Shown here: piece after piece, positions 44,041 through 56,093 of the stretch
How the letters are laid out: each line of letters opens with the position of its first letter
Position numbering within the stretch: the stretch's first letter is position 1
Assembly: GCA_010015805.1 (NCBI GenBank)
Contig: ML978121.1
Coordinates: 2,914,001 to 2,978,000, forward strand
Reading direction: 5' to 3'
DNA: 64,000 nt
From: Rhizodiscina lignyota
Lineage: Eukaryota; Ascomycota; Dothideomycetes; Aulographales; Rhizodiscinaceae
The notes under the pieces: model-generated
Told to the model about the DNA's origin: nothing
The model's input: only the letters and a program-made list of their open reading frames with translations
The model's database searches: none
Position numbers and translations under genes: made by a program

Positions 44041-47000
44041 ATGTGGACATCAGCACTTCCAGATGATGCTCGCGGCCGTCGCGAGCAAGAACAAGGTCCC
44101 GAGAATCCGTGGCATAACTTCAACAACGCCGAGGAGCACGAGCAGAGGTCTCCAAACGACGATGTAATTGAGTCTCCCGAATCCCCACAGTCGCCCAGCT
44201 CCGAGAAAGACTGTGATGGGACTTGGGGCGAGCGAGACACTGGAATCCGAAGCCGGGCCGACGCACTCCAAGAATATGATATTCTTCGTCATGAATTAAC
44301 TGAGCTTCGAAAAACGCAATCCCGAGCAAGATCACGTTCGCTTCGCCGCATAACAACGAATCGAAGCACTCAAAGCGCCAGGACAGAGAAGAGCCGTCGA
44401 AGTACAAGAAGTCGACTTTCCATTGCCAGGCGGCTGACACGAGGAAGATCCAAGATTAAGGATGAAGAGGACATAGGAGACGGTACTGAATCAGTGGAAG
44501 AGCCTGAAGATGATGTTGAAGACACAGAAGAGGAAGAAGAGGGATTTGAGCTGGACCAATTCATGAAGGAGGGGCATTTCGAGAAGCGTGTGGAAGGGCG
44601 ATCCGCGAAGAAAGTGGGAGTCATTTGGAAGAGCTTAACAGTCAAAGGCATCGGCTCGACATCAACAACCGTTAGGACTGTCCCAGATGCAGTCATCGGC
44701 AGTTTTGGGCCAGACCTGTACCGCATCATCACACATTTTATTCCAGCTCTACGCTTTAGTCGCCATGTTCAGACACGAACGTTGATTCACGACTTTACTG
44801 GTGTCCTTCGGGATGGCGAAATGATGCTTGTACTCGGGCGCCCTGGCTCAGGTTGCTCCACTTTCCTGAAAGCAATCTCCAACAATAGAGAGTCATACGC
44901 TGCCGTCGAAGGAGAAGTATCTTACGGAGGAATCTCTGCGGAGAGGCAAAAGAGGCTCTTCCGAGGCGAAGTTAATTACAATCCAGAGGACGACAAGCAT
45001 TTCGCTGCTCTCAATGTCTGGCAGACACTCAAGTTTTCGCTCATGAACAAAACGAAGAAGCGTGAGAAAGACGAGATCCCGATCATTATCAATGCTCTCC
45101 TACGAATGTTTGGCATCAGCCATACGAAATACACATTGGTTGGTGACGAGTACATACGTGGAGTCAGCGGTGGCGAAAGGTATACATTCGCTCGTGAAAA
45201 CATTGGTTATCCATTCAACTAATAGGATTTAGAAAACGTGTGTCAATTGCCGAAACACTGGCATCGAAGTCCACCGTCGTTTGCTGGGATAACTCAACTC
45301 GTGGCCTCGACTCCTCCACTGCGCTCGATTACGCTAAATCCCTCCGCATCATGACGGATATCAGCAACCGTACCACTCTCGTTACCCTCTACCAGGCCGG
45401 AGAAGGCATCTATCGGCAGATGGATAAAGTCCTTGTTATTGATGAGGGGCGCTGTATATTCCAGGGCCCTGCAGAAGATGCCAAACAGTACTTCATTGAT
45501 TTAGGTTTCCTTTGTCCGGAGCGTCAAACCACTGCAGATTTCTTAACAGCAGTCACAGACCCTGGAGAAAGACGCTTCCGAGAGGGTTATGAGTCGAAAG
45601 TACCCAAGACGCCAGAGGACCTCGAACGTGCATTCAGAGCTTCTCCCAACTATCAGAGGGTCTTACAGGGCGTCCAGGCATATGAGCAAGAGCTCCACGA
45701 TACCGATTTTGCAGATGCAAAACAGTTTGAACGGACAATACAAGAGCAGAAGAGCAACAAGACTGTCGCAAAATCCTCGAACTATACTGTCAGCTTCCCG
45801 CGCCAGGTTCTGGCGTGTACCCGGCGCGAGTTCTGGCTAATTTTCGGAGACACCACAACGCTGTATACAAAGTTCTGGATCATCATCAGCAACAGCTTAA
45901 TCGTCGGGTCATTGTTCTGGGGACAGCCTCTTAATACGGATGGCGCGTTTAGTCGCGGTGGCGCTGGTGAGTTATCATCTAACCCCAGATGGTATTGGAC
46001 CATGGTCAAAATGCTAACCTGCGTAGCATTCTTCGCTATTGTCTTTTTAGGCTGGTTGCAGCTTACAGAACTCATGAAGGCCGTCAGCGGCCGAGCTGTC
46101 GTGGAGCGTCACAAAGATTATGCGTTCTATCGACCTTCCGCCGTCGCCATCGCAAGAGTCGTCACGGATTTTCCCATACTGTTAGCGCAGGTCGTTCCGT
46201 TCTGCATCGCATTCTACTTCATGGCTGGGTTTGACGTCGATGTCTCCAAATTCTGGATCTTCCTTCTGTTCGTTTATACGATCACAATCTGCATCACGGC
46301 TCTGTATCGCATGTTCGCTGCGTTGTCTCCATCAATTGATGACGCGGTTCGGTTCAGTGGTATCGGACTTAACCTCCTGGTTATATTCACTGGATACGTG
46401 ATCCCGAAACCACAGCTAGTCGACAAGTACATCTGGTTTGGATGGCTCTCCTATGTCAATCCAATTGGATACGCCTTTGAAGGGGTCCTTTCGAGCGAAT
46501 TCGGAGATCGTACAATGGAATGCTCCAGCCTGGATTTAGTTCCGCAGGGCCCCAATGCGAACCCAGCGAATCAAGGCTGTGCGCTTTCAGGATCTAGTCT
46601 CAACGCGCGTACAGTATCCGGCTCAGCTTACCTTCAGGCAACATACACATACAGTAGAACTCACCTGTGGCGTAACTTTGGAATCATGATTGCCTTCACC
46701 CTGTTCTACATTGCCGTCACAGTCATTGCAACCGAGCTAGTCTCCTTTGTTGAGGCGGGCAGTGGTGCACTTGTTTTCAAAAATTCTCGCAGGACAAAAA
46801 AGATCCTGCAGCAAAAGTCAACGGATGAGGAGAAAGTCGTTCCAGAGAATCCAAACACTAGCTCGAAGAGCTCCAGCAATACGGCAAACGATGCGTTTGA
46901 CGCTGACAAGAAGGGGAGACAGGAGGAGACACTGCAGAAGCTGTCTATGAGTGATAGCATTTTTACGTGGCGCGACGTCGAGTACACCGTTCCCTACCGC

Positions 47001-49028
47001 GGCGGCGAGCGGAAGTTGCTCAACAAAGTCTCAGGCTACGCCATGCCCGGCAAGATGGTAGCTTTGGTTGGTGCCTCTGGTGCCGGGAAGACAACTCTGC
47101 TGAACACGCTGTCTCAGCGCCAAACTGTCGGGGTCTTATCTGGGGAGATGCTCGTCGACGGAAAGCCTCTCGGTCCCGATTTTCAGCGCAGCACTGGCTT
47201 CTGTGAGCAAATGGATCTGCACGATGGCACTGCGACGATCAGAGAGGCTTTGGAATTCTCGGCTATGCTCAGACAGAATGCTGAGGTGCCGACAAAAGAG
47301 AAGATTGAATACGTCGATCGTATCATTGACCTTCTTGAGCTCGGCGATATCCAAAATGCTATCATATCAAGTCTGGGTGTGGAGCAGAGGAAACGTCTCA
47401 CGATTGGCGTCGAACTGGCAGCCAAACCGTCCTTACTGTTGTTCTTAGATGAGGTGAGTACATTCCTTGATTACTCTCGAGGGTGGCCAACTATTCTATC
47501 ACCCTCAAGCATGTATAACGTGAAATGCATACATAAACTAACCTCATCACAGCCGACGAGCGGTCTCGATTCGAACTCGGCGTACTCGATTGTACGGTTC
47601 TTGAAGAAGCTCGCAGCTGCTGGGCAAGCGATTGTTTGCACCATTCACCAGCCAAGCTCAATCCTCATTCAACAATTCGACATGATCCTCGCGTTGAACC
47701 CAGGCGGAAACGTCTTCTATTTCGGCCCTGTCGGAGAAAATGGTAAAGACGTGATCAAATACTTCGGTGACCGCGGTGTCCACTGTCCACCAAACAGGAA
47801 CGTTGCGGAATTTATCTTGGAGACTGCAATCAAAGGCGGCAAACGTGTCAATGGCAAAAAGTTAAACTGGACCGAAGAATGGCGTAATTCTCAAGAGCAA
47901 CGTGGGGTCTTAGCTGAAATCGACCACGTCCACAGGACTCGCAAAGAGCTAACGCGCAACGACACGACGAATGCTGCGCAATTGCGCGAGTTCGCTGCAC
48001 CAATGTGGCTACAGACTGCGCTTCTCACTCAGCGCGTGTTCAGACAGCACTGGCGCGATCCGTCGTACTATTACGGCAAGCTCTTCATTTCCGTCATCCA
48101 GGGCATCTTCAACGGCTTCACATTCTACATGCTGGGCTCGACTGTCCAGGACATGCAGAATCGGATGTTTTCTTGCTTCTTGATTATAATGACTCCGCCT
48201 CTGATCGTTAACAGTACTCTGCCACGTTTTTGGACCTGTATGAAGCTATGGCAGGCCCGCGAACTTCCGTCCAGGATCTACGGCTGGATTCCTTTCACAA
48301 CCGCCATGGTAGTTAGCGAAATCCCTGCGGCCATCGTTGGTGCGGTAGTCTACTTTCTCTTGTGGTATTACCCAGTTGGCCTGCCGCGCGACTCCGCTAC
48401 CGCTGGATATGTCTTCTTGATGACTGTGGTGTTCTTCTTTTTCCAGGCAAGCTGGGGCCAGTGGATTGGCGCGTTCGCACCCAGTTTCACCGTCATCTCG
48501 AACATATTGCCCTTCTTCTTCGTCATGTTCAGTTTGTTCAATGGCGTGGTCCGGCCTTATGTGATGCTGCCCAATTTCTGGAAGTTCTGGATGTACTACA
48601 TCAACCCGGCGACGTGGTGGGTCGGCGGCGTGCTGGCAGCCACACTACATGGACAGCCTGTTGAGTGTGCTGATGCCGAGTTTGCTAAGTTCACGGCGCC
48701 AGCTGGAGAGTCATGCCAAAGCTACGCAGGCGGATATGTGCAGCAAGTGGGAGGATATGTGCAGGAGCTTGCGGGAGGGGTGTGTGGATTCTGCAGGTAT
48801 CGGAATGGAGACGAATACATGGCAATCTTGAATGTGCAACCGTCGGACAAGTGGAGGAACTTTGGCATCTTCATGGCGTTTGTTGTGAGCAATTGGGCGC
48901 TGGTATACTTCTTCGTGTGGAGCGTCAGGATCAAGGGGTGGAGCTTCGGATTTGGAAAACTTTCCGCGCTGCTAGGGAAGGGCGCGAATCTGATCAAGCG
49001 TGGATTGAAGGGCAGGAAAAATATGTGA
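44041..49028 (+). CDS. PDR-type (ABC-G) multidrug ABC transporter, Snq2-like
   Basis: Exons 44041-45179, 45233-47453 and 47553-49028 give 1611 residues in the full-size order NBD-TMD-NBD-TMD. The plasma-membrane pump exports xenobiotics or lipids. NBD1 has the fungal PDR variants LGRPGSGCST (Walker A, about residue 267), VSGGERKRVS (signature, restored by splicing AG|A) and WDNSTRGLDSST (degenerate Walker B). NBD2 has GASGAGKTTLLN (about 993), SVEQRKRLTIGVEL and LLFLDEPTSGLD, restored by removing the second intron. The tail (PSDKWRNFGIFMAFVVSNWALVYFF) is typical of Snq2-group proteins. The N-terminal ~190 residues are a charged Arg/Ser then Asp/Glu-rich extension. The second intron is 99 bases, a multiple of three, and contains no in-frame stop. 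Confidence 0.95.
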
Positions 49029-49471
49029 AAAAGTTTTGGCCTAGCTTTGAGATGTGGTATCGGGCATGGAAGGTTTTTTCCCGCATTCTTCAAGGAGCTT
49101 ACTTGCTCTCGCCGTGTGATGACTTTTGAGATAGAAAATGGACAAAGAATGGACAGAAAATTCGCACTCTGGAGAGTATTATCAGATTAACTTCAAACTT
49201 CTGCGATTAATCTGAGTACAGACATTGAGAGAGCAATTCTAAGCCTTCGAGTTTTTGTAGTGCAGCTTGCCTTAGAAGATTTGCTTCTCGTTGTTGCAGA
49301 AATGAGACCCCCGTTGTCGGTTTTACGCTCAAGAGAAACTAGCTCTTTCGTAGATCAAAGAAAAGTTCATTGCGATCAAGAGAATCTGGACCAGAGGAGG
49401 ATGATCATCGGCCGGGAGAAGATGAAGACGAAGGCTCGTACTTGCTTCACTCAATTGACTTCACCAGCTTA
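49029..49471. other. Intergenic, 3' of the ABC transporter
   Basis: 443 bases. No gene or RNA seen. Ends at the foldback element. Confidence 0.45.
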
Positions 49472-49621
49472 ACTATTTTGTCACCCTCGGAACCCCCTCG
49501 CCTCCGGGGACTCGTCATCATTTATGGGTGGGACCCACCTAAACCCGGGTGGCGTAGGGCCCCTACGCCGGCTGGTTTTTGGGACGGTGTATGTACCCCG
49601 GCACGGGGGTGACAAAATAGT
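49472..49621. mobile_element. 150-base MITE-like foldback element
   Basis: Perfect 15-base terminal inverted repeats: ACTATTTTGTCACCC at 49472-49486 and GGGTGACAAAATAGT at 49607-49621. The interior is GC-rich and packed with smaller palindromes: GGTGGGACCCACC (49527-49539), ACCCGGGT, GGCGTAGGGCCCCTACGCC (49551-49569), and CCCC...GGGG arms at both ends. No coding capacity. The immediate flanks (CTTA left, CGAG right) show no target-site duplication, so the insertion is old or the mechanism unusual. It is best read as a non-autonomous DNA element; no transposase lies in the window. Confidence 0.8.
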
Positions 49622-50608
49622 CGAGCCCGATTGGATGAACGACCGCAGGAAGAACGAGTTTTGTTCTTCGACATAAACGACAGCATCTCTGAGAGTTCGA
49701 TTAGTATACACTACGCCACGTTTATCTAAAATAGGCAGCCATTAGTGCGTATAATTTGTATTAACTAACAAGGATATGCATCCTGGCAGCTCGACATCGG
49801 AGCCATAACTCAATCTTTCTGTCACCCACTTTTCCTAAGTTGGGTGTAAGAATTACCATGTAGTAGCTCCTTTGTAGCTCATTCCCTTCAACTATCTTAT
49901 CATTCTTGCGATATTGGAATCCTCGATCAGGAAAACGGTGTCGTTATTGCTTATGATAACCTTTTCCTCCACGATAATCCCGAAGATTTCTTTAAGGTAC
50001 CACGTTCTATTGTAGTCGAACTTAATAATACCTAAGCGAAAAGCCTCGTGGAGCTAGCGGAAACGTCCCGCCTTCCATTTCCACTCCCTGCGCTGGCACG
50101 GTCAATCACTAACCCAACATATCACGGACTTTGAAATCAAAGCCATTGAGACGGATTTACATGTCTCGTCGAGAGAAGATCATACGCCTCCTCCCCACAA
50201 AGAGATGAACAAGCGTCTCGGCGCTCCATTCAAGCCTGTTTGTAAGCAACATATCCCAGGAACACCTACAGGAGAGACGAATAGCTCGCGATGAGACCAT
50301 TCTTCGAATTGACGAGAACACCAGAGGATGAGGCAATCTAAAAACCTCGATTGATCCTCGATACCATTCGGTAAGGCTGAGGAGTATCATGGTATAAGAG
50401 TATAAGAGCTTCTCCAGTTTCACATCTCCAAGCCTTCCTCAAGCTCAAAGCCTCTGTCAAATTCCAAATATTTCTGGTGTGCTAGGAGCGATCACCCGTC
50501 ATCTTTGCCTTCCTCATTCTTCACCTTTGCGGGCTTCTAAAGTCATCTGAAAATCCTCAATTGAAGCTTGGCCGCCGCCCTAATCCCGATTGTCCGAAGT
50601 CTGTCGGA
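49622..50608. other. Intergenic region
   Basis: 987 bases between the foldback element and the solute-binding protein gene. No gene, RNA or repeat recognised; only short frames. Confidence 0.45.
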
Positions 50609-51820
50609 ATGGCAGCAATACGTCGACTGTTATTCATTACTCTGGCAGGATCACTGGGAGTCACGTCGACTGGATTTCGTGCCAACGTTCCGGTCGATAC
50701 TCGCTCTCTGGACGAGATCTACGCTGCAGCACAGAACGAATCTGGACCATTAATCGTCGCGTCCGGCGGAGATGGTATGAGTAAACCCAAAACTTGACTG
50801 AGAAGCAAATTTGCTGATTGTGGTGATTTTTTCACAGCTCAGAGCCAAGGCGATACGATCCGAAACGCCTGGGCACAGCGATTCCCACGGATACCGCTTA
50901 ATCTCACTGTTGACCTCTCAAAGTACCACGACTCAAGGATAGACAGGGCATTTTACGAAAAGAATGAGAACACCGATGTTGCACTCTTGCAAACACTCCA
51001 CGATTTCCCTTACTGGAAAGAGCAAAACCGCTTGATGTATTACAAGCCGGCCACATTCAATGATATCTATAATGGCGAGAAAGATTTGGACGGAGCTTAT
51101 TATCCAATCCTAACGTGTAAGTCCTCCACTCTTATGCCTTGGCTTTGGTGTCTAATTATTCGTGCAGTCAATTTCGGAAGATTTATCTACGACAGCACTA
51201 AATTGAATGCCTCCCTTATACCAAAGTCATATGCAGACTTGACGGATCCCAGATACAAAGATAAGCTCGTGCTAACACTTCCCAATGATGACGACGCTAT
51301 TCTATATCTCTTTCACACCATCGTGTCAAAATATGGATTCAGATGGCTTGATGGGCTGATAGCAAACAATCCAATGTGGGTGCGCGGAACTGGCACGCCG
51401 ACATTCGTTCTTCAGCAAGAACACAACAATGCCACATCGAAACTAGCACTAACGATCACTTCCGCTGCCGCTCCAGCGAATGCAACATACTTTCACGTCA
51501 AAGAGCCCCAAGCGCCGGAACAGTACATGAGTTGGACGCAGACTGCAGCCATCTTCGCCAGCACCAAGCGGCCCAATTCCGCCCAACTCTTTATAAGCTG
51601 GCTGCTTAGTGACGAGTTTCAATCGACCTTACAGTCTCAAGGTCGCCCGATCGTGAGAAGAAGCCTTGATCAAGGGGAGCTGTACCTCTCAAATACGACA
51701 CAGGTGGACGGCTTCAGGGTCTTCATGAATGACCGCAGGTTCGTGGAGCGCTGGCGATTGCAATTTGAAACGTCTCTCGGCACCGCTCAAGGTCCAAGTG
51801 CCTTGACTTTCGTGCCGTAA
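50609..51820 (+). CDS. Secreted bacterial-type Fe3+/solute-binding protein
   Basis: Exons 50609-50774, 50838-51116 and 51168-51820 give 365 residues. The fold is that of periplasmic substrate-binding proteins (iron AfuA/FbpA-like). Signs are SLDEIYAAAQNESGPLIVASGGD, RFPRIPLNLTVDLSKYHDSRID, DVALLQTLHDFPYWKEQ, the hinge region PRYKDKLVLTLPNDDDAILY, and WVRGTGTPTF. An N-terminal hydrophobic stretch (IRRLLFITLAGSLGVTST) should direct secretion. Such proteins are found in many Pezizomycotina without the bacterial permease and ATPase; their ligand in fungi is unknown. Three in-phase introns of 50-65 bases show that the gene is fully adapted to the fungal genome, whatever its origin. The start is the ATG at the head of the hydrophobic segment. 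Confidence 0.88.
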
Positions 51821-52256
51821 TTGTGTGCACTGTTGCTGACTTGAAGTTACTTTGGTTGAGCCGCCCAGCATCGGTTCTCGCAATATGTATATATACTATT
51901 TCGCTCTAATTAGGTAATAACAAGTTCATCATCAACTACACAAGCCTTGTCTGCCTTCCCACGCAGCTTCATATAACAGAGACCTCTTCTAGCTAATTAC
52001 AACCTCTCCAGGCCCGGTCCGGCCCTAAAACGGAAGAGTTCATCTACCTATTACGGAGCGCTTTGAACTCGCGCGCCAAAGTAGTAGGGCTAATTATCAC
52101 GTTATTGCCTTGGCTTCGCCGTGGACTATCAGACTGCTTGACTGTCCCCATAGCTATATGGTTTGCGACCCACTGGGAAACCTCAAATAATTTCTCATCT
52201 TTAATATATCCTTCTATCTACCCAAAGACTCGAGATGGCTTATGATGTAACATGAA
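51821..52256. other. Intergenic region
   Basis: 436 bases, nothing recognised. A short GC-rich patch near 52010-52030 (GGCCCGGTCCGGCCC) is locally palindromic. Confidence 0.45.
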
Positions 52257-53345
52257 TTCCGAAAGGGGCAGCACTAAGCCCAAAGAAATTTACATTGCGG
52301 GTCCCGGACCAGGATATCGTAAGACGTCGATCACTTTCAGCAACCCCTGAACCTCTCACCTCTCGCTCCAAAGACATATGAAAATTTGCGAATGATCCGA
52401 ATCTTTTGGATGTGAGCCATGAGTGGATGTCCCAGGCGAAGAAGCACTGGGAGACTGCGTACGAGTGGTAAGACCGGAAGGTCTGTCGCGAAGGGGACAT
52501 TAGTCATTGACATCTCAATCTCAGATGGATGACGGAGCTGCTCGTCAACTCGTGCCCGAATTTCAAAGTTCAGGTTGAGGATGATGACGGATATGTCTTC
52601 GAGATCCATTTCGTAGCACTCTTTTCTCAGAGACAGGACGCTATTCCCATTGCACTTCTCCATGGATGGCCGGGCAGTATCCTCGAGTCCCTGGGCGCCC
52701 TATCGGTAGCAAAGGAGAAGTACTCACCGGAAGATCTCCCATACCATCTCATTGTCCCGTCATTGCCTGGCTATTGCCTCTCTTTCGGACCACTGCTTAA
52801 CAAGGAGTTCTCCATAGAAGACATCGCTCGGACCACCGACATTGATAGTAAGCCTCAGCTTTAGCAATGGCTATGTTAGCCTAGGCGGTGACATCGGTGC
52901 GAATACCTGTCGACCGCTCTCACAATATCCATCATTCAAAGCTATTCATCTGAATTCCTCGCCCCTTACGAAAGTAGACAGCGTTTCCGACGAGCAAGTC
53001 GACTCCGTCGAGCAAGCACTAAAACGAGCCCATGAGTTCAGAGAGCGAGAAACTGCATATGCTCTTGAGCATGGCACGCAGCCTTCGACTATCGGGTTTG
53101 CTCTATCGTTTTCTCCTCCGCATTACAAACTTCCTGACATGGACAGACGCAACTTCGTCGCTGGACAGCACCTTAGATTTGGTCATGCTGTACTGGTTCA
53201 CCCAGTCATTCCCACGCTCCATCTATTCATATCGACAAAACTGTGGATCACGATTGCATAGTACTACACCTCACGGTGATCCGAAGTATTAAACGAAGAA
53301 GCCACTGGGGTATTCATACTTCCCAGAGACCGCGCCAATTTACGA
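52257..53345 (+). pseudogene. Epoxide hydrolase (microsomal type) pseudogene
   Basis: Pieces of an epoxide hydrolase with N-terminal EHN domain are in order but not in one frame. They are KKFTLRVPDQDIV, then a stop; FKVQVEDDDGYVFEIHFVAL; IALLHGWPGS (oxyanion/HGWP motif); YHLIVPSLPGY; NGYVSLGGDIGAN (nucleophile Asp region); ALEHGTQPSTIGFALS; and, in a different frame, DSTLDLVMLYWFTQSFPRS and KPLGYSYFPETAPI. At least one stop (near 52380) and two frame shifts (near 52845 and 53110-53150) separate them, and no start codon heads the first block. Intact relatives open epoxides to diols in detoxification. This copy is a decayed host gene. Confidence 0.85.
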
Positions 53346-53891
53346 AGAATCTACTTTTTCGTGAGCAGATGACTGCATCTCTTTTCCGCAATAATGAGAA
53401 GCAAATATTCTAAGGCAGACTTGGTAAGCAGCTCCTTGATAACCTCGAACGTACGCCCACCATACGCGGAAGCTTCTTGGAAATGCTAAGGCAGCTGTAA
53501 TACAGAGGCTCTGTATACTGTTCGCTTACTAGAACCAGATCCTTCATACTGTATCACAGCCCCTACAATATCCAGGGATCCGATCTAAAAAGTCGAGTTT
53601 CAGCATTAAGGTTTTGCACTTGGCCATTCAGGTGCTTGCTTTGTAATATTTCATTCACGGTGGAACTGAATGGGTGGCACGTGCCTGTGGGTTCAGTGAG
53701 GTGCGCTGCGCCTGACGCCATCACACATAACCTTAAGAAGGCAGTCACCACACCACTTTCAGTTTAACACTCGCAGCATCGATTTTACGAACCTTCACAC
53801 TACACTCTTCTCCTATATTGGCCCTCAACGCCTTCCTCTACAGCGATTTTCGATACCAGCTGAAATCGATACTTATCCTCACCTACTGAAG
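53346..53891. other. Intergenic region upstream of F-box-like gene
   Basis: 546 bases. The first ~150 may contain the last traces of the epoxide hydrolase copy. Nothing else recognised. Confidence 0.4.
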
Positions 53892-55073
53892 ATGTCCGAG
53901 CGAAAACAACCATGCGCAGATGCTGAGCACGAAAGTGGGCGCACAACCCAGGACAGAAGCGAACGCAAGAGAGGTTTTCGGCAATTCATCAATCGCAAGA
54001 CGACCAAGCTTGCAAAGATTCTTTCCCTTCACACTCGTTCCCAGGAGTCGCCGCAGAGCATGGTATCTGAAGGACACGAAACCAGAGAGTCGTTACTGCC
54101 ACCGAATAAGGCGATTGACGAGCACAATACTGTCACGAAATTGCTCCCAGAGCACAGCTGCGTTGCTGGCTCTTGTCCGAAAGGTGGTTCCCCACTAGAG
54201 TTGCTGCCGAATGAACTCCTTCATCAGATATGGTTTCAAAGCCTGAGTCTGGAATTGCCATGGGTGTCATCCGCATTAAGCCGAAAGCTCGCCGACCCGG
54301 TCACAAAGAAGCTCTTTTTGCGGTCCTGGGTGGTTCGTATGCCGTTTGGTGTCTACATAAAAGGCAAGAGGGTCGAAAAGAGCTTTGGGTGCGACCTGCC
54401 GCTATTGCAGTACTTGGTCAACTCGCCATTTTTCAGCGAGAGTCTATACACCTCGATCCGAGAAAGCGCATACGAACGTTTTGGGGTGATGCGAGATGAC
54501 TTCGAGTCCTGTGTGTTTCTGCAACTTCCTCGGTCGCTCCAGATCCCGCTCCGTGTGCTCGAGGATACCATCAAGGCCAATAAGTACTTTGGTCTATACC
54601 AGAATTTGCTCAACGATGGTGCCAGTCCACAACCTCTTGACAAGGCAACACCTTTACTTCTCAAAGGGATTTCGGCCGGACACTCGGAGACAATGCAGCC
54701 TTTCTTCAGCTGGATCTACAGAGCTGGCCGATTCGTGCCGCCATCCGTTCTCGAAGAGGTACTGGCCAACCCTCAAAAGACTACAGGCCACATGCGATGT
54801 GTGCGTTACGCAATTTCTGCCTCAATAGATAACGAATACCCCCCACGTCACCCCCCAATCCGTAAAAAGTTCCATCCTGACTTCACGAGGGCTACGTTTA
54901 CAGAGGAGCGCTATCCACACCTTTGGCGCTGGCTGAAAATAAACTTTCGAGTCAACATATATCATTCGCTACCAGGCTACTGGACTTCATCTATTCGAGA
55001 CTTTGAACTCGCATGCGATGGCCTACAGGCAGATGGCGAGCAGATTGCACAGTTCCTGGACTTCTGGTCCTGA
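53892..55073 (+). CDS. F-box-like protein, paralogue A
   Basis: Intronless, 393 residues. A basic N-terminal extension (SERKRGFRQFINRKTTKLAK) precedes an F-box-like block SPLELLPNELLHQIWFQSLS, followed by SSALSRKLADPVTKKLF. The rest is a helical region with a possible ankyrin-like part (NLLNDGASPQPLDKATPLLL). The gene at 57545-58555 carries the same block (SPLERLPNEMLHEIWLLSMS ... SPTLSSKIQSPATRTIF) and a similar tail order, so the two are paralogues. Large families of such proteins occur in dothideomycetes. An SCF adaptor role is an inference from the F-box-like start. Confidence 0.72.
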   Translation: MSERKQPCADAEHESGRTTQDRSERKRGFRQFINRKTTKLAKILSLHTRSQESPQSMVSEGHETRESLLPPNKAIDEHNTVTKLLPEHSCVAGSCPKGGSPLELLPNELLHQIWFQSLSLELPWVSSALSRKLADPVTKKLFLRSWVVRMPFGVYIKGKRVEKSFGCDLPLLQYLVNSPFFSESLYTSIRESAYERFGVMRDDFESCVFLQLPRSLQIPLRVLEDTIKANKYFGLYQNLLNDGASPQPLDKATPLLLKGISAGHSETMQPFFSWIYRAGRFVPPSVLEEVLANPQKTTGHMRCVRYAISASIDNEYPPRHPPIRKKFHPDFTRATFTEERYPHLWRWLKINFRVNIYHSLPGYWTSSIRDFELACDGLQADGEQIAQFLDFWS

Positions 55074-56093
55074 ATTGACTTATCAGCTTAGACTCATATT
55101 CTAACTCTGAACTATGCGACATCAACAAGGCAACTTCGTTAAGTAGATCCAGCATCCAACTAATTGCGCGCCTGTTCAACGGTGCCTTGTTGGAGATTGG
55201 GCGGTGGACTTGGAAGAAATTTACTAATCGGTTATGGAGTACTCTACCCGTCGCAGCGACCCTGGAGAGGCGAGAGAGCGAAGGCCTTTGGATGCCATCC
55301 CTATGCTTACGTCTCGTTCAAGGGTTTCAATTGATAGTTGGGTGCGAGGCAGGGCGGGGCACACGAATGCTAGAGACAAATTCTTCTTTCATCACGTTGA
55401 TAGTCTTGGTGCTCGATTTCATATTCAACCTTTTCCCCACCCTGCCCGTCCACATAGCTAGCTATTAATAAATTTGGCCATACCGCTATCATGCTACGCT
55501 GAGATCACGCCGTACGAATCGATTTCACTGATGTACTACTAGTCAGGTGTATAGTCTCGAAGGTTCAGACTCGTGGAGTCGCTGCCAAGCACCAAGCTGA
55601 ACACACACCGCTTCAATCCTGTAGCGGCTCAGCCCTGTACCACATCGAACGTTCTGCACAGATTCCATGGATACCATCAATTCTGACTAACAGCCAGCCA
55701 AGCATATGTCTGCAACGTCAGGTACCTTAACTATACTACATCTGCTCATAGCATAGGTTGCGGAGCAAACAAGAGCTTCGTATCACAGGCTTGGACTTCA
55801 TTCAATGTTCCTTGGGAGCTGCACGGTGAAGATGCATTGCGAGATGCAATGCTCAGCTTCCTAAGGATATTTCAGCTCTGTACCATTGTGCACTGGTATC
55901 ATGCGATGGTCTCCATCTTGTCAATTTCCTTTGTTTCTTCTAAAATCCTTTCATGTTGCGTATAAATGGCGGTTACTTCGCTGTACTATTCTTTTTCATC
56001 CACATACCCAACACACAATCCCACAAACTTAGCAACTATACATTTAATCACAGGCGCATACCTGATTTAAAACTTCCTCTCTCAATTGCAAAA
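55074..56093. other. Intergenic region upstream of secreted protein gene
   Basis: 1020 bases. A TATA box, TATAAATG, lies at 55961-55968, about 130 bases before the ATG at 56094. The rest shows no supported feature. Confidence 0.5.
55961..55968 (+). promoter_or_regulatory. TATA box of the secreted protein gene at 56094
   Basis: TATAAATG in the context GTTGCGTATAAATGGCGG. Its position argues that the true start is 56094 and not the in-frame upstream codon at 55953, which would lie before the TATA box. Confidence 0.5.

Noticed and set aside
55953-56093. N-terminal extension of the secreted protein from an ATG at 55953
   Set aside because: It would place a TATA box inside the coding sequence and bury the signal peptide; the ATG at 56094 fits better.
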